Shown here: one piece after another, positions 26,018 to 34,220 of the stretch | How positions within the stretch are numbered: position 1 is the stretch's first letter | How the letters are laid out: each line of letters starts with the position of its first letter | Source of the DNA: Deltaproteobacteria bacterium | GTDB taxonomy: Bacteria; Myxococcota_A; UBA9160; UBA4427 | DNA: 64,000 nt | Assembly: GCA_029261855.1 (NCBI GenBank) | Contig: JAJDAN010000055.1 | Coordinates: 50,462 to 114,461 of the forward strand | Direction of reading: 5' to 3' | Program-made: the position numbers and the translations under genes | The notes under the pieces: model-generated | What the model was told of the DNA's origin: nothing | Database searches by the model: none | Seen by the model: the letters and a program-made list of their open reading frames with translations, nothing else

Positions 26018-27457
26018 GGGGCGCCCCCGACGAGCGGCGAGTGCTGCCAGGATCTCCGTATGGCGCTCGCGTGTAATCGGATAGAGGCGCAGGAGCAGCA
26101 GCATGATGAGATACAGGACGAGCATCCCCGGGCCCACGGCGAGGCCCAGCAGGAAGATCTTGTCGTCGGGTACCGACGTGATCTCCGACACCATGCGGGG
26201 AAACTGGATCAGATCGAGGGCGATGCCGGCTGCCAGACTGCCGATCCCCGACGCGGCCTTTGCGCTGAACGAGATGGCGGCGGAATACACTCCTTCCTGT
26301 CGCAGACCGGTCTGGAGTTCTCCTTCGTCCACCGTGTCGGCAATCATCGACGGCACCAGCACGCCGATGGCCACCAGGGGCGCCACGATGATCGCCGCGT
26401 GGCCCATGATCAGGTAGAGCAGCAGGGGGTCGCCGTTCGGCGGCATCCAGCCCAGCAGCCGCAGGAAGACGGGAAGCGGGCCGAACAGAACCGCGAAGGA
26501 TGCGAGGACGAGTGCCGCGCTTCGTTTGTCGAAGCGCTCGGTGATCGGACGCACCAGCACGATCGCGACGAGGGTCGAGCCCGCGAGCGGCAGCAGCAGC
26601 AGACTGAGCTCGTCGGAGCTGAAGCCCCAGAAATAGGTATTCATGAACAGGCCGACGATGTCCTGGAAGCCGGCGGCAACGGAAGCGAAGAGAGCGGCGA
26701 CGACCAGCACCCGGTACGACCGGTTTGCCAGCACGTCCCGGACCTCGCGCAGGACGCGCCTCCAGGTGAAAGGCGCGAAGGGCGGCGGCGACTTGAGGGT
26801 CGGGATCACACGATGCGTCCCGGCGGTACAGACGAGGATCGAGCCCGCGATCAAGGCAGCAGCCAGCAGCCCGAAGCCCTGGTATCCCTCTGCATTGAGG
26901 CGTCCGTCGGACAGCCCCGGCAGCTTGGCGAAGAAGAACTGGTAGCCGACGACTGCCATGCCCAGGCCGCCCATCCAGCCGAACAACAGTCGGAAGCTCA
27001 CCAACCCCGTTCGCTCGTCGTAGTTCGGTGTCAGCTCGGGAACCAGCGAGTTGCTGGGAATCGAGTAGAAGGTCATCGACGTGCGGACACCCACAGCCAT
27101 GGCCGTCAGCCAGCAGAAGAGTGCCGTCTCACCCAGTCCGGACGGCGGGTTGAAGAGCAGAAAGAAGCAGCCCGCCATGGGAAGCGCCGAGGCATACATG
27201 AAGGGGTGCCTTCGACCCCAGCGTGAGTGGTGGTTGTCGGAGATCGAGCCCACGAGCGGATCCGTGACCGCGTCCACGCAGAGCGCGAGGAACAGCGCGA
27301 TGCCGGACAGGGTCCCCGGCAGGCCGAGCACCTGGTTGTAGTAGAAGAGCAGGAAGGTGTTGAAGGCGGCGTTCTTGATGCCTTCGGAAACCGAGCCGGA
27401 TCCGTAGAACAGCTTGAGCGACAGGGGGACCCGATCGGGGCCGGCGGGATGGGTCAC
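26015..27457 (-). CDS. GPH-family (MelB-like) sugar/cation symporter
   Basis: 480 residues with 12 predicted helices. The diagnostic glycoside-pentoside-hexuronide motif is clear: CVDAVTDPLVGSISDNHHSRWGRRHPF. Such carriers take up sugars or glycosides with Na+ or H+. Start is a GTG at 27457 without a good ribosome site. It precedes the sulfatase-fold gene on the same strand, separated by the double-hairpin element; joint glycan use is possible. Divergent from a dioxygenase gene. Confidence 0.92.
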   Translation of the reverse strand: MTHPAGPDRVPLSLKLFYGSGSVSEGIKNAAFNTFLLFYYNQVLGLPGTLSGIALFLALCVDAVTDPLVGSISDNHHSRWGRRHPFMYASALPMAGCFFLLFNPPSGLGETALFCWLTAMAVGVRTSMTFYSIPSNSLVPELTPNYDERTGLVSFRLLFGWMGGLGMAVVGYQFFFAKLPGLSDGRLNAEGYQGFGLLAAALIAGSILVCTAGTHRVIPTLKSPPPFAPFTWRRVLREVRDVLANRSYRVLVVAALFASVAAGFQDIVGLFMNTYFWGFSSDELSLLLLPLAGSTLVAIVLVRPITERFDKRSAALVLASFAVLFGPLPVFLRLLGWMPPNGDPLLLYLIMGHAAIIVAPLVAIGVLVPSMIADTVDEGELQTGLRQEGVYSAAISFSAKAASGIGSLAAGIALDLIQFPRMVSEITSVPDDKIFLLGLAVGPGMLVLYLIMLLLLRLYPITRERHTEILAALAARRGRP

Positions 27458-27545
27458 GGGGGCGAGTGTGCACTCGATGCCGAGGGGATGCTACGCCGGT
27501 TCAGGCGCCGACGAACGCGCGCCGGAGCCGGGTATCCTCTCCCGG

Positions 27546-28346
27546 GTGGAGCTCGAACCCGCCCAGAAACAGCAGTACGCGCGCGACGGCTACCTGCTGC
27601 TGCGCGCGCTGATCGCCCGCGAGAAGCTCGCGCGCTTCAACGCACGCTTCGAAGACCTGGTTCTCGGGCGGGCGGCGCGAAGCGGCCAGATGGTCGTGAT
27701 GGACGACGTCATGGTGGTCCGGGGCGAGGTGACCCCCGTGACCCCATTGCATCGCGTGAACAAGATCCTCAGCTTCGAGGACGATCCGGTGCTCTTCGCG
27801 TACGCAGAGGACCCGCGGCTGCTCGCCGTCGTCCGTTCACTCATCGGCGCGCAGCTCAGGACGATCTCCACGAACATCTTCAACAAGCCACCCGGAGTGG
27901 ATGGCCGGCATCCCCTGCACCAGGACCTGCGCTACTTCGCGATCCGACCCGCAGACGGCATCGTCGCCGCGTGGACGGCCATCGACCCCTGCAACCGGGA
28001 CAATGGCTGCCTCGCCGTGCTCCCAGGCAGCCATCTCGCGGGCCTGCACCGCCACGGCAACCCCGACTGGGAGCACGTGAATCACGGCTTCTTCGCGGCC
28101 GACGACATCGATCCGACGGCCCGGGTCCACATCGCGATGGAACCCGGCGACACGCTGCTGTTCCATCCGCTGCTCGTGCACGGAAGCGGCCACAATCGCA
28201 GCGAGGGATTCCGACGCGCGATCTCGGTCCACTACGCGTCGGCCGATTGCCGGCGTCCGGACGGCCCCCCCAAGCGCGATCCGGTCGTACGACGGATCCC
28301 CGATCCGGCCGTCCCGGAGCCCGCAGTCCCGGAGCCCAGGCGCTAG
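27546..28346 (+). CDS. Phytanoyl-CoA dioxygenase family protein
   Basis: 266 residues. Fe(II)/2-oxoglutarate oxygenase of the PhyH group: iron ligands HxD in HPLHQDLRYF, distal His in HPLLVHGSGHNRS, and the oxoglutarate-binding Arg soon after (GFRRAISVHY). It hydroxylates an unactivated carbon, likely a lipid or specialised metabolite. GTG start at 27546 is the best available but has no clear ribosome site. The C-terminus ends in a PDPAVPEPAVPEP repeat. Its TAG stop shares the tetranucleotide CTAG with the convergent monooxygenase stop. Confidence 0.88.
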   Translation: MELEPAQKQQYARDGYLLLRALIAREKLARFNARFEDLVLGRAARSGQMVVMDDVMVVRGEVTPVTPLHRVNKILSFEDDPVLFAYAEDPRLLAVVRSLIGAQLRTISTNIFNKPPGVDGRHPLHQDLRYFAIRPADGIVAAWTAIDPCNRDNGCLAVLPGSHLAGLHRHGNPDWEHVNHGFFAADDIDPTARVHIAMEPGDTLLFHPLLVHGSGHNRSEGFRRAISVHYASADCRRPDGPPKRDPVVRRIPDPAVPEPAVPEPRR

Positions 28347-29794
28347 CGCGGCTCGATCAGCTCGAAGTCCTCGAGCACCGGGTGCCGCATCAGATCGTGG
28401 AAATGTTTGGCGGACCAGGGCCACAGGGTCGGCGTGCCTTCGGGGTCGAGGTACCAGCTGGTGCAGCCCGTCACCCATACCGTTCCCTTCATCGCCTCTC
28501 GCAGGTCCGACTGGAACGCCTCCGCGGCCTCGCGCTTGGGGACGAGCACCCTCCCCGGTTCGCCCACGAGCAGCTGAATGCAGTCGAGGATGTATTGAAC
28601 CTGGGTCTCCGAGACGTCGATGACCGAGATATTCCCGATCGGACTATTGGGGCCGACGATCATGAAGTAGTTCGGGAAGCCTGGCATCGTGATCGAGCGA
28701 TAGGTGCGCGGTCCCTGTGCCCAGGCTTCCTTGAGGCTCATCCCGTCGACGCCGACGACGTTGTCGATGCCCCATTCATGGGGGCGGAAGCCAGTCGCGA
28801 GCACCAGCACGTCGAGCTCGTGGAGCTGCCCGTCGGCTGTCACGACGCCGCGTGCTTCGACCCGCTCGATCGGTTCGCTGACGAGATCCACGTGGTCCTT
28901 CGCGAGGGTCGGGTAGAAGCGGGTCGACAGGATCAGTCGCTTGCATCCGGGCTCGTAGTCCGGCGTGAGCTTCCGTCGCAGCTCCGGGTCCGCAACGCTG
29001 GCCAGGTACTCGCGGCAGCCCTTGGCCATCCGCTTGCGCCAGAAGCCTTCCTGGGTGACCCCGACGGACGCGAGGTCGAAGATCCGCTTGTAGAACTGCC
29101 GGGTGAGCCAAGCCAGGACCGGCAGACGGCGGGTCCACTTCCGCTCGCTGTCCGAATAGCGCTTGTTGCCGACCGGGAAGATCCACTGCGCCGTGCGCTG
29201 GAACATGGTGAGGTGACTCGCGACCTCCGACAGCGGCGCCATCATCTGGACCCCCGTCGAGCCATTGCCCACGACGCCGATGCGCTTGCCCGCGAGGTCG
29301 ACACTGTGGTCCCAGTCTGCCGAGTGGAACAAGGTGCCCTCGAAACTGTCGAGCCCTTCGATCCGCGGGTAGTTCTTGATGTGAAGCGGCCCCGTCGCGT
29401 CGACGAGAGCGTTCGCTCGGATGCGTTCCCCGCCGCTCGTCTCGACCGTCCAGGCGCCCTCCTCGAAGCGGGCCCCCGTGACCGTCTCACCGAAGTCGAT
29501 GTGCTTCAGCAGGTCGTACTTGGTGGCGACGCGCTCGAAGTAGTCACGGATCTCGGGTCCCGGCGAGAAGCGATGACTCCAATCGAGGTTGGGCTCGAAG
29601 CTGTACGAATAGAAGTACGAGGGCACGTCGCAGCTCAGCCCGGGATAGGTGTTTTCGCGCCAGGTCCCGCCGACGGAGTTCGCCTTCTCGATGATGCGGA
29701 AGGGAAGCCCTGCCTTCTGGAGCCGGATCGCCATCGCGAGACCCGACATTCCCGCACCGATGATGAGCGTCTCGAAGCGACTGCTTCCTGTCAC
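28343..29794 (-). CDS. Flavin-containing / Baeyer-Villiger monooxygenase
   Basis: 483 residues. FAD site GAGMSGLAMAIRL at the N-terminus, NADPH site VGNGSTGVQM in the middle, and the Baeyer-Villiger fingerprint as FEGTLFHSADWD (FxGxxxHxxxW, with D in place of the usual P). It would insert oxygen next to a ketone or oxidise a heteroatom. GTG start with GAGGAG six bases upstream. A second, only distantly similar monooxygenase is at 54951. Confidence 0.93.
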   Translation of the reverse strand: MTGSSRFETLIIGAGMSGLAMAIRLQKAGLPFRIIEKANSVGGTWRENTYPGLSCDVPSYFYSYSFEPNLDWSHRFSPGPEIRDYFERVATKYDLLKHIDFGETVTGARFEEGAWTVETSGGERIRANALVDATGPLHIKNYPRIEGLDSFEGTLFHSADWDHSVDLAGKRIGVVGNGSTGVQMMAPLSEVASHLTMFQRTAQWIFPVGNKRYSDSERKWTRRLPVLAWLTRQFYKRIFDLASVGVTQEGFWRKRMAKGCREYLASVADPELRRKLTPDYEPGCKRLILSTRFYPTLAKDHVDLVSEPIERVEARGVVTADGQLHELDVLVLATGFRPHEWGIDNVVGVDGMSLKEAWAQGPRTYRSITMPGFPNYFMIVGPNSPIGNISVIDVSETQVQYILDCIQLLVGEPGRVLVPKREAAEAFQSDLREAMKGTVWVTGCTSWYLDPEGTPTLWPWSAKHFHDLMRHPVLEDFELIEPR

Positions 29795-29857
29795 GTTGGG
29801 CTCCTCGGTCGGTAGGCGAGAAGGCTACCCGAGGTCGCCTCGGAACTCCTGAGGCGA

Positions 29858-29876
29858 ATTCAGGAACCGGCAGCTC
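29858..29876 (+). promoter_or_regulatory. 19-bp element upstream of the ECF sigma gene
   Basis: Exact second copy of ATTCAGGAACCGGCAGCTC (see 10699). It ends 14 bases before the sigma factor GTG and contains GGAAC, the typical ECF -35 core, consistent with autoregulation. TCCTGA/TCAGGA also form a short dyad at 29847-29865. Confidence 0.4.
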
Positions 29877-29890
29877 CCCCTTTTTGACTA

Positions 29891-30589
29891 GTGACTCGGC
29901 CGAAACCGGACCTCGAACGTATCTCCAAGGGGAGACGCCAGCCTTTGCAACCGCCGCCCGCGACCTCGTCGACATCGCGCCGACCGCAGTCCGCGGACGG
30001 CGACCGCGATGCCCATGCGTGGGCGGACGAGGCCCAGGACCAGCGACTCGTCACGCGCGTCTGCGATGGGGACCGACTCGCCCTCGCGATGCTCTACGAC
30101 CGGCACGCCGGGGTCATGCTGGGGCTGGCGCTTCGGATCCTGCGCGACCGCGGCGACGCCGAGGATCTCGTCCACGATGTCTTCATCGAGGCATGGAAGA
30201 AGGCCTCGACGTTCTCGAGGCAGCGGGGTCGGGTGCGAAGCTGGCTGCTCCTGCGAACACGTAGCCGCGCGATCGATCGGCTGCGCAGCCTCGACGTGGC
30301 GCGCCGTCACGCGCAGGCGCACGGGCCTACCGACTTCCCGGGTCTCCAGAGCGCCGCGGTGGGCGATCCGGCCGCCGCGCCGGACCAGCGGCGCGCGCGG
30401 GACGCACTGGCGAGCCTTCCAGAAAAGCAACGCAGCGTCGTCGAGCTGGCCTTCTTCGAAGGCCTGAGCTGTTCGGAGATCGCAACGCGTTGCGACACGC
30501 CGCTCGGAACAGTCAAGTCGCGGCTCGTGGCCGGCATGCGCGAGCTGCGCAGGGTGTTCGAAGTCGCGGAGAGCCCCGATGGCGTCTGA
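29891..30589 (+). CDS. ECF-type RNA polymerase sigma factor
   Basis: Up to 232 residues: sigma-2 region about 55-115 (DRLALAMLYDRHAG, DAEDLVHDVFIEAWKKA) and sigma-4 region 170-225 (LASLPEKQRSVVELAFFEGL, GTVKSRLVAGMRELR). It directs RNA polymerase to a small regulon and is held off by the next gene product. The start is uncertain: GTG 29891 has no ribosome site, TTG 29945 has GGGGAG ten bases upstream and removes a proline-rich tail. It overlaps the anti-sigma gene by 11 bases. Confidence 0.93.
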   Translation: MTRPKPDLERISKGRRQPLQPPPATSSTSRRPQSADGDRDAHAWADEAQDQRLVTRVCDGDRLALAMLYDRHAGVMLGLALRILRDRGDAEDLVHDVFIEAWKKASTFSRQRGRVRSWLLLRTRSRAIDRLRSLDVARRHAQAHGPTDFPGLQSAAVGDPAAAPDQRRARDALASLPEKQRSVVELAFFEGLSCSEIATRCDTPLGTVKSRLVAGMRELRRVFEVAESPDGV

Positions 30590-31409
30590 CGGTCGACTGA
30601 CACACGAAGAGCTCCTCGCCCTAGCGGAGCTGGCCCCTCTGCAGGGTCTCGAGCCCGAAGAACACCGGCAGCTCGCGCGCCACCTCGAAGAGGGCTGCCC
30701 GGAGTGCGCGAATCGCTACGCCGAGGGCTTCGAGGCACTCGACGTCCTGGCCTGGACGACGCCCGCGGTCACCCCGACGGCGGAACGGCGCGCACTCCTG
30801 CTGGACGCAATCGGCGGCGACGCGACCGACCGGCAGCTCGCATCCACTGCCGGTTGGCGCGTCGCTGCCCCCGCCCTCGCCGCGGGACTCGCCCTCGTAC
30901 TGGCCACGGCCTCGCTCTTCTCGTCGCTCTTCAACGCCGACCGCGTCGAGCACAGTGCGAAGGAGCTGGTACGGCAGGCGCGCGCGCAACTCGAAGAGCG
31001 GCTCACCGTCCCGGAGCGACGGATCGAGAGCCTGTCCCTGCGTCTCGATCAGTTCGCGCAGACTCTCGAATCGAATCGGCTGGCCTCCATTCGTGAGTTC
31101 ACACTCGCTGGGGAGGCATCGTTCGTCGGTACGAGCGCTCGCGTGGTCGTCGACCCGAGCGGCCGCCAAGTGCTCCTGCTCGCCAGCGAGCTACCGCCCG
31201 CGCCGCCGGGACGCGTCTACCAGCTCTGGGTGATCGTGAAGGGATCGCCGCGCAGTGTCGGCGTCTTCGACGCCGATACGAGCGGCCGCGCACTCCACGT
31301 CGAGACGGGCCCGCTCGAGGTTTCCGACGAGCTCAGTGTCGCCGTATCTGTCGAGCCCATCGGCGGCGTGCCGCAGCCCACCGGTCCCATCGTCCTCGCG
31401 AGTCAGTAG
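30579..31409 (+). CDS. RskA-like anti-sigma factor
   Basis: 276 residues. N-terminal cytosolic sigma-binding part with a zinc-finger-like HLEEGCPEC (HxxxxCxxC), one membrane helix (about 93-115: VAAPALAAGLALVLATASL) and a periplasmic anti-sigma-K C-terminal domain (PPAPPGRVYQLWVIVKGSPRSVGVFD). Regulated proteolysis of such proteins releases the sigma factor. A coiled coil (ARAQLEERLTVPERRIESL) follows the helix. Coupled to the sigma gene by an 11-base overlap. Confidence 0.93.
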   Translation: MASDGRLTHEELLALAELAPLQGLEPEEHRQLARHLEEGCPECANRYAEGFEALDVLAWTTPAVTPTAERRALLLDAIGGDATDRQLASTAGWRVAAPALAAGLALVLATASLFSSLFNADRVEHSAKELVRQARAQLEERLTVPERRIESLSLRLDQFAQTLESNRLASIREFTLAGEASFVGTSARVVVDPSGRQVLLLASELPPAPPGRVYQLWVIVKGSPRSVGVFDADTSGRALHVETGPLEVSDELSVAVSVEPIGGVPQPTGPIVLASQ

Positions 31410-31550
31410 GCGACTCACGCGAGCGAATCGTCTCGCTTCGATGCAGTGTCGGCCGATTCGCGCACCCGCCCGTAGAAGGGGGCGGAGGCGCTGCCGCGGG
31501 TCGAGTGACGCGACCGGAGCCCTCCACCCACCCAGGAGGCTCGACTCGAC

Positions 31551-33119
31551 ATGTCGCGCAAGACACTCAGCTCGGCGCTCTGCCTGGCGCTGCTCGTGGC
31601 GCCCATCGCCAACGGCGCAAGCCATCGTGAGGCACCTGTCACATCGCTCGACCGGACCGCGGACATCACGGACTTCTACGCGTTCGTGAGCCCGGACCGC
31701 CCGAACACCGTGACGTCCATCCTTTGCACGGATCCGCTGCTGGAACCGGCCAACGGCCCCAACTACTTCCCCTTCGACCCGGCGATCGAGTACGCGATCC
31801 GAATCGACAACGATCACGACGCGAAGGCCGATCTGGCGTTCAAGTTCCGCTTCGAGACCGAGCAGAACCTGCCGGGCGTGCCCGTCGGACTCGCCGGTGC
31901 CGGGAACGGAATCGCCGCGCCGGCGCTGTCGCCGGCGCCCATCGCCCCGGGCACGCCCCTCGTGCCCCCCGCCATCACGGCGCTCGAGGGTCCGGGATCC
32001 GAGGGGATCGGTCTGCGCCAGACCTATCGGGTATTCGTCGAGGTAGACGGGAAGAAGACCTTCATGCCTCGCGTGGGCGGCGGTGACCTGGTCGCGCTTC
32101 CGTCGAACGTCGGCCCCCGAACGATGCCGGACTATGCCGGGTTGTTCTCGCAGGCGGTCTACGAGCTACCCGGGGACATCCGGGTATTCGCCGGAACCGT
32201 CGATGACTCGTTCTTCATCGATCTCGGCGCCGCCTTCGACACCCTCAACTTCCGACCCATTCCCGGCCCGGGCTCGACCGGCATCCCGTTGGTGCTGTCG
32301 GACGCACAGGACGCGACCGACGACGCGAACTTCCTCGCCGATGCCGTGTCGGGCTACAACGTCAACTGCATCGCCATCCAGACGCCAACCGCGACCGTGG
32401 CGCAAGCCGGCGCGCACCCCAGCGCGGACGATGCGCTGCGACAGGTCGGCTTCTGGGGCACGACGTCGCGCCGGGCCGTCACCGTCCGGCCGAAGCGCGA
32501 TGCGAAGTTCAGTATCGGCAGGTTCGTGCAGGTCCAGCGCATGGCGAACCCGCTATTCAACGAGCTGCTGATCGGCACCGACCAGAAAGACCAGTGGAGC
32601 CGGTCTCGACCCGCGAACGACGCAACCTTCGCGGACCAGGCCCTCGACCCGCTGGTCGTCCGGCTCGGCCAGGCTGCCTTCGCAGCCGCGGGCATCGAGT
32701 TCGAGATCCCGACGCCGCCGCGCCTCGATCTGGCCCCGCTGGTCTTCTACACGAGCGGCCCGCAAGGTCCCTTCGCAGACTTGCTGCGCGTCGACCTGAG
32801 CGTGCCACCGACTCCGCCCGACAGCCCCGACTTCAGCCGCCTTGGTGGATGCGGCGGCGATCCCGCCGGTTTCCCCAACGGGCGGCGTACGACGGACGAC
32901 GTGACCGACTGCTTCCTGCGCGCGGGGTTCGGGATCGGGATCCCGGAGTTCGACGTCTTTCCCTTCAATCGGCTGGGAGACGGCGTCAACGTGAACGACC
33001 GTGCCATTCCGGAATCGTTCCCCTACATGGCGCCCGCGCACAGTGGTCGCAACAGTCGCCACGTGGACCCGGGAGAGCTCGGCTGCGCCACGGACGACGG
33101 CAGCTGCCCCATCGATTGA
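31551..33119 (+). CDS. DUF4331 secreted protein
   Basis: 522 residues with a Sec signal peptide ending near IANGA. The mature start ASHREAPVTSLDRTADITDFYAFVSPDRP is the DUF4331 hallmark, followed by FDPAIEYAIRIDNDHDAKADLAFKFRF. The biochemical role of this family is not known; it is repeatedly found beside ECF sigma/anti-sigma and TPR genes, as here, which suggests an envelope-stress or surface role. AGGAGG lies 12 bases before the ATG. Confidence 0.93.
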   Translation: MSRKTLSSALCLALLVAPIANGASHREAPVTSLDRTADITDFYAFVSPDRPNTVTSILCTDPLLEPANGPNYFPFDPAIEYAIRIDNDHDAKADLAFKFRFETEQNLPGVPVGLAGAGNGIAAPALSPAPIAPGTPLVPPAITALEGPGSEGIGLRQTYRVFVEVDGKKTFMPRVGGGDLVALPSNVGPRTMPDYAGLFSQAVYELPGDIRVFAGTVDDSFFIDLGAAFDTLNFRPIPGPGSTGIPLVLSDAQDATDDANFLADAVSGYNVNCIAIQTPTATVAQAGAHPSADDALRQVGFWGTTSRRAVTVRPKRDAKFSIGRFVQVQRMANPLFNELLIGTDQKDQWSRSRPANDATFADQALDPLVVRLGQAAFAAAGIEFEIPTPPRLDLAPLVFYTSGPQGPFADLLRVDLSVPPTPPDSPDFSRLGGCGGDPAGFPNGRRTTDDVTDCFLRAGFGIGIPEFDVFPFNRLGDGVNVNDRAIPESFPYMAPAHSGRNSRHVDPGELGCATDDGSCPID

Positions 33120-33120
33120 C

Positions 33121-33192
33121 GAAGAAGCCGCGAGGGTGAGCTCGGGGCGGCCGGACGGGGCACCGGCCGCCCCACCTCGCGCTCCCTTCTTC
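33121..33192 (+). terminator. Nested three-part hairpin after the DUF4331 gene
   Basis: Outer GAAGAAG/CTTCTTC (33121-33127 with 33186-33192), middle GCGAGG/CCTCGC (33130-33135 with 33175-33180) and inner GGGGCGGCCGG/CCGGCCGCCCC (33144-33154 with 33163-33173) nest into one long stem. It starts one base after the DUF4331 stop and ends 26 bases before the TPR gene, so it may terminate, attenuate or stabilise. Confidence 0.65.
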
Positions 33193-33218
33193 CCTCTGGC
33201 CCCGACGGAGACACCGAC

Positions 33219-34220
33219 ATGCGCTTCCCGCTCCTGATCGCCCTGATCCTCGCCTTCGCCAGCATGCCGCCGGACGCGAGCGCCACCGCGAACCCCGAGA
33301 CTCCCGCTCAGCTGCGACTGCGCCAAGCCCAGGAAGATGTGAACGGCGCCGCAACAGAGGCTGCGCGCGCGCGAGGCTGGGTCGAAGTGGCTGCCGCGCA
33401 TACCGCACGCGCACGAGAAAGCGGCGACGGATCACACTACGGGCAGGCTCTCCAGGCCCTCGAGGCCGCACGAAACGCCGGCGGTTCCACGGGTCTTCGC
33501 AAGATCGAGGCCTGGGTGCGACTCGGTCGCCACGAGTTCCGGTTGGCTGCGGACCTTGCCCGGCAGCAGGTCGACGCCGCGCCCGACGACCACGAAGCCT
33601 GGGGCCTACTCGGTGACGCGCTCATGGAGCTCGGTCGCTACGACCGGGCCGCCGACGCCTACCAACACGGAATGGACCTGCGGCCGGGGCCCGGCGCCTA
33701 CCTGCGCGCGGCCTACTACCGCGAGCGCATGGGAGACTTCGAAGGGGCGCGCTCGCTGCTTACCCGGGCTCACGCCGCGACCGCCCCTCGAGAGTCCGAG
33801 CAGCTCGCCTGGCTCGACGTTCAGCTCGCGGCGATCGAGAACCAGTGCGGTCGCACCGGCGAGGCGCGCGGGCTGCTCGAGCGATCACTCAGGCGCTTCC
33901 CCGACTATCACTACGCGCTCGCCGCCCTTGCCGAGCTTCATCTTCAGGAAGGGCGACCCGAGGCGGCGCAAGCCTTCGCGCGGCGCGCATTGGAGATCGC
34001 ACCCCACGCCGAGCGCTGGCTCGTCCTGGCCGACGCCCTGCGGGCCGGCGGCGAGGAGACAGCCGCACGCGAGGCCGAAGATCGCTTCGAGACCGCCGCC
34101 CTCTCGAACGTGGATTCGGCGGACAACGAGAATGACCAGCTCGTGGCCTTCTATCTCGAGCGCCGAGGCGACCCCGAGCGGGCGCGCGAGATCGCGAACC
34201 GGCAGGCGTCTTCGCGCTAG
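33219..34220 (+). CDS. Secreted TPR protein
   Basis: 333 residues: signal peptide (FPLLIALILAFASMPPDASA) then tetratricopeptide repeats across most of the chain, e.g. WGLLGDALMELGRYDRAADAYQHG and YALAALAELHLQEGRPEAAQAFARRAL. It is a periplasmic scaffold likely working with the DUF4331 protein encoded just before it. GACGGAGACACCGAC precedes the ATG. Its TAG stop shares CTAG with the convergent methyltransferase stop. Confidence 0.9.
   Translation: MRFPLLIALILAFASMPPDASATANPETPAQLRLRQAQEDVNGAATEAARARGWVEVAAAHTARARESGDGSHYGQALQALEAARNAGGSTGLRKIEAWVRLGRHEFRLAADLARQQVDAAPDDHEAWGLLGDALMELGRYDRAADAYQHGMDLRPGPGAYLRAAYYRERMGDFEGARSLLTRAHAATAPRESEQLAWLDVQLAAIENQCGRTGEARGLLERSLRRFPDYHYALAALAELHLQEGRPEAAQAFARRALEIAPHAERWLVLADALRAGGEETAAREAEDRFETAALSNVDSADNENDQLVAFYLERRGDPERAREIANRQASSR

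Noticed and set aside
24184..26076. 630-codon frame opposite the sulfatase-fold gene
   Set aside because: No recognisable domain, and the opposite strand carries a complete conserved enzyme.
27227..29815. 862-codon plus-strand frame across the symporter, dioxygenase and monooxygenase
   Set aside because: The real dioxygenase is in another frame with its iron ligands; the rest is antisense to the monooxygenase.
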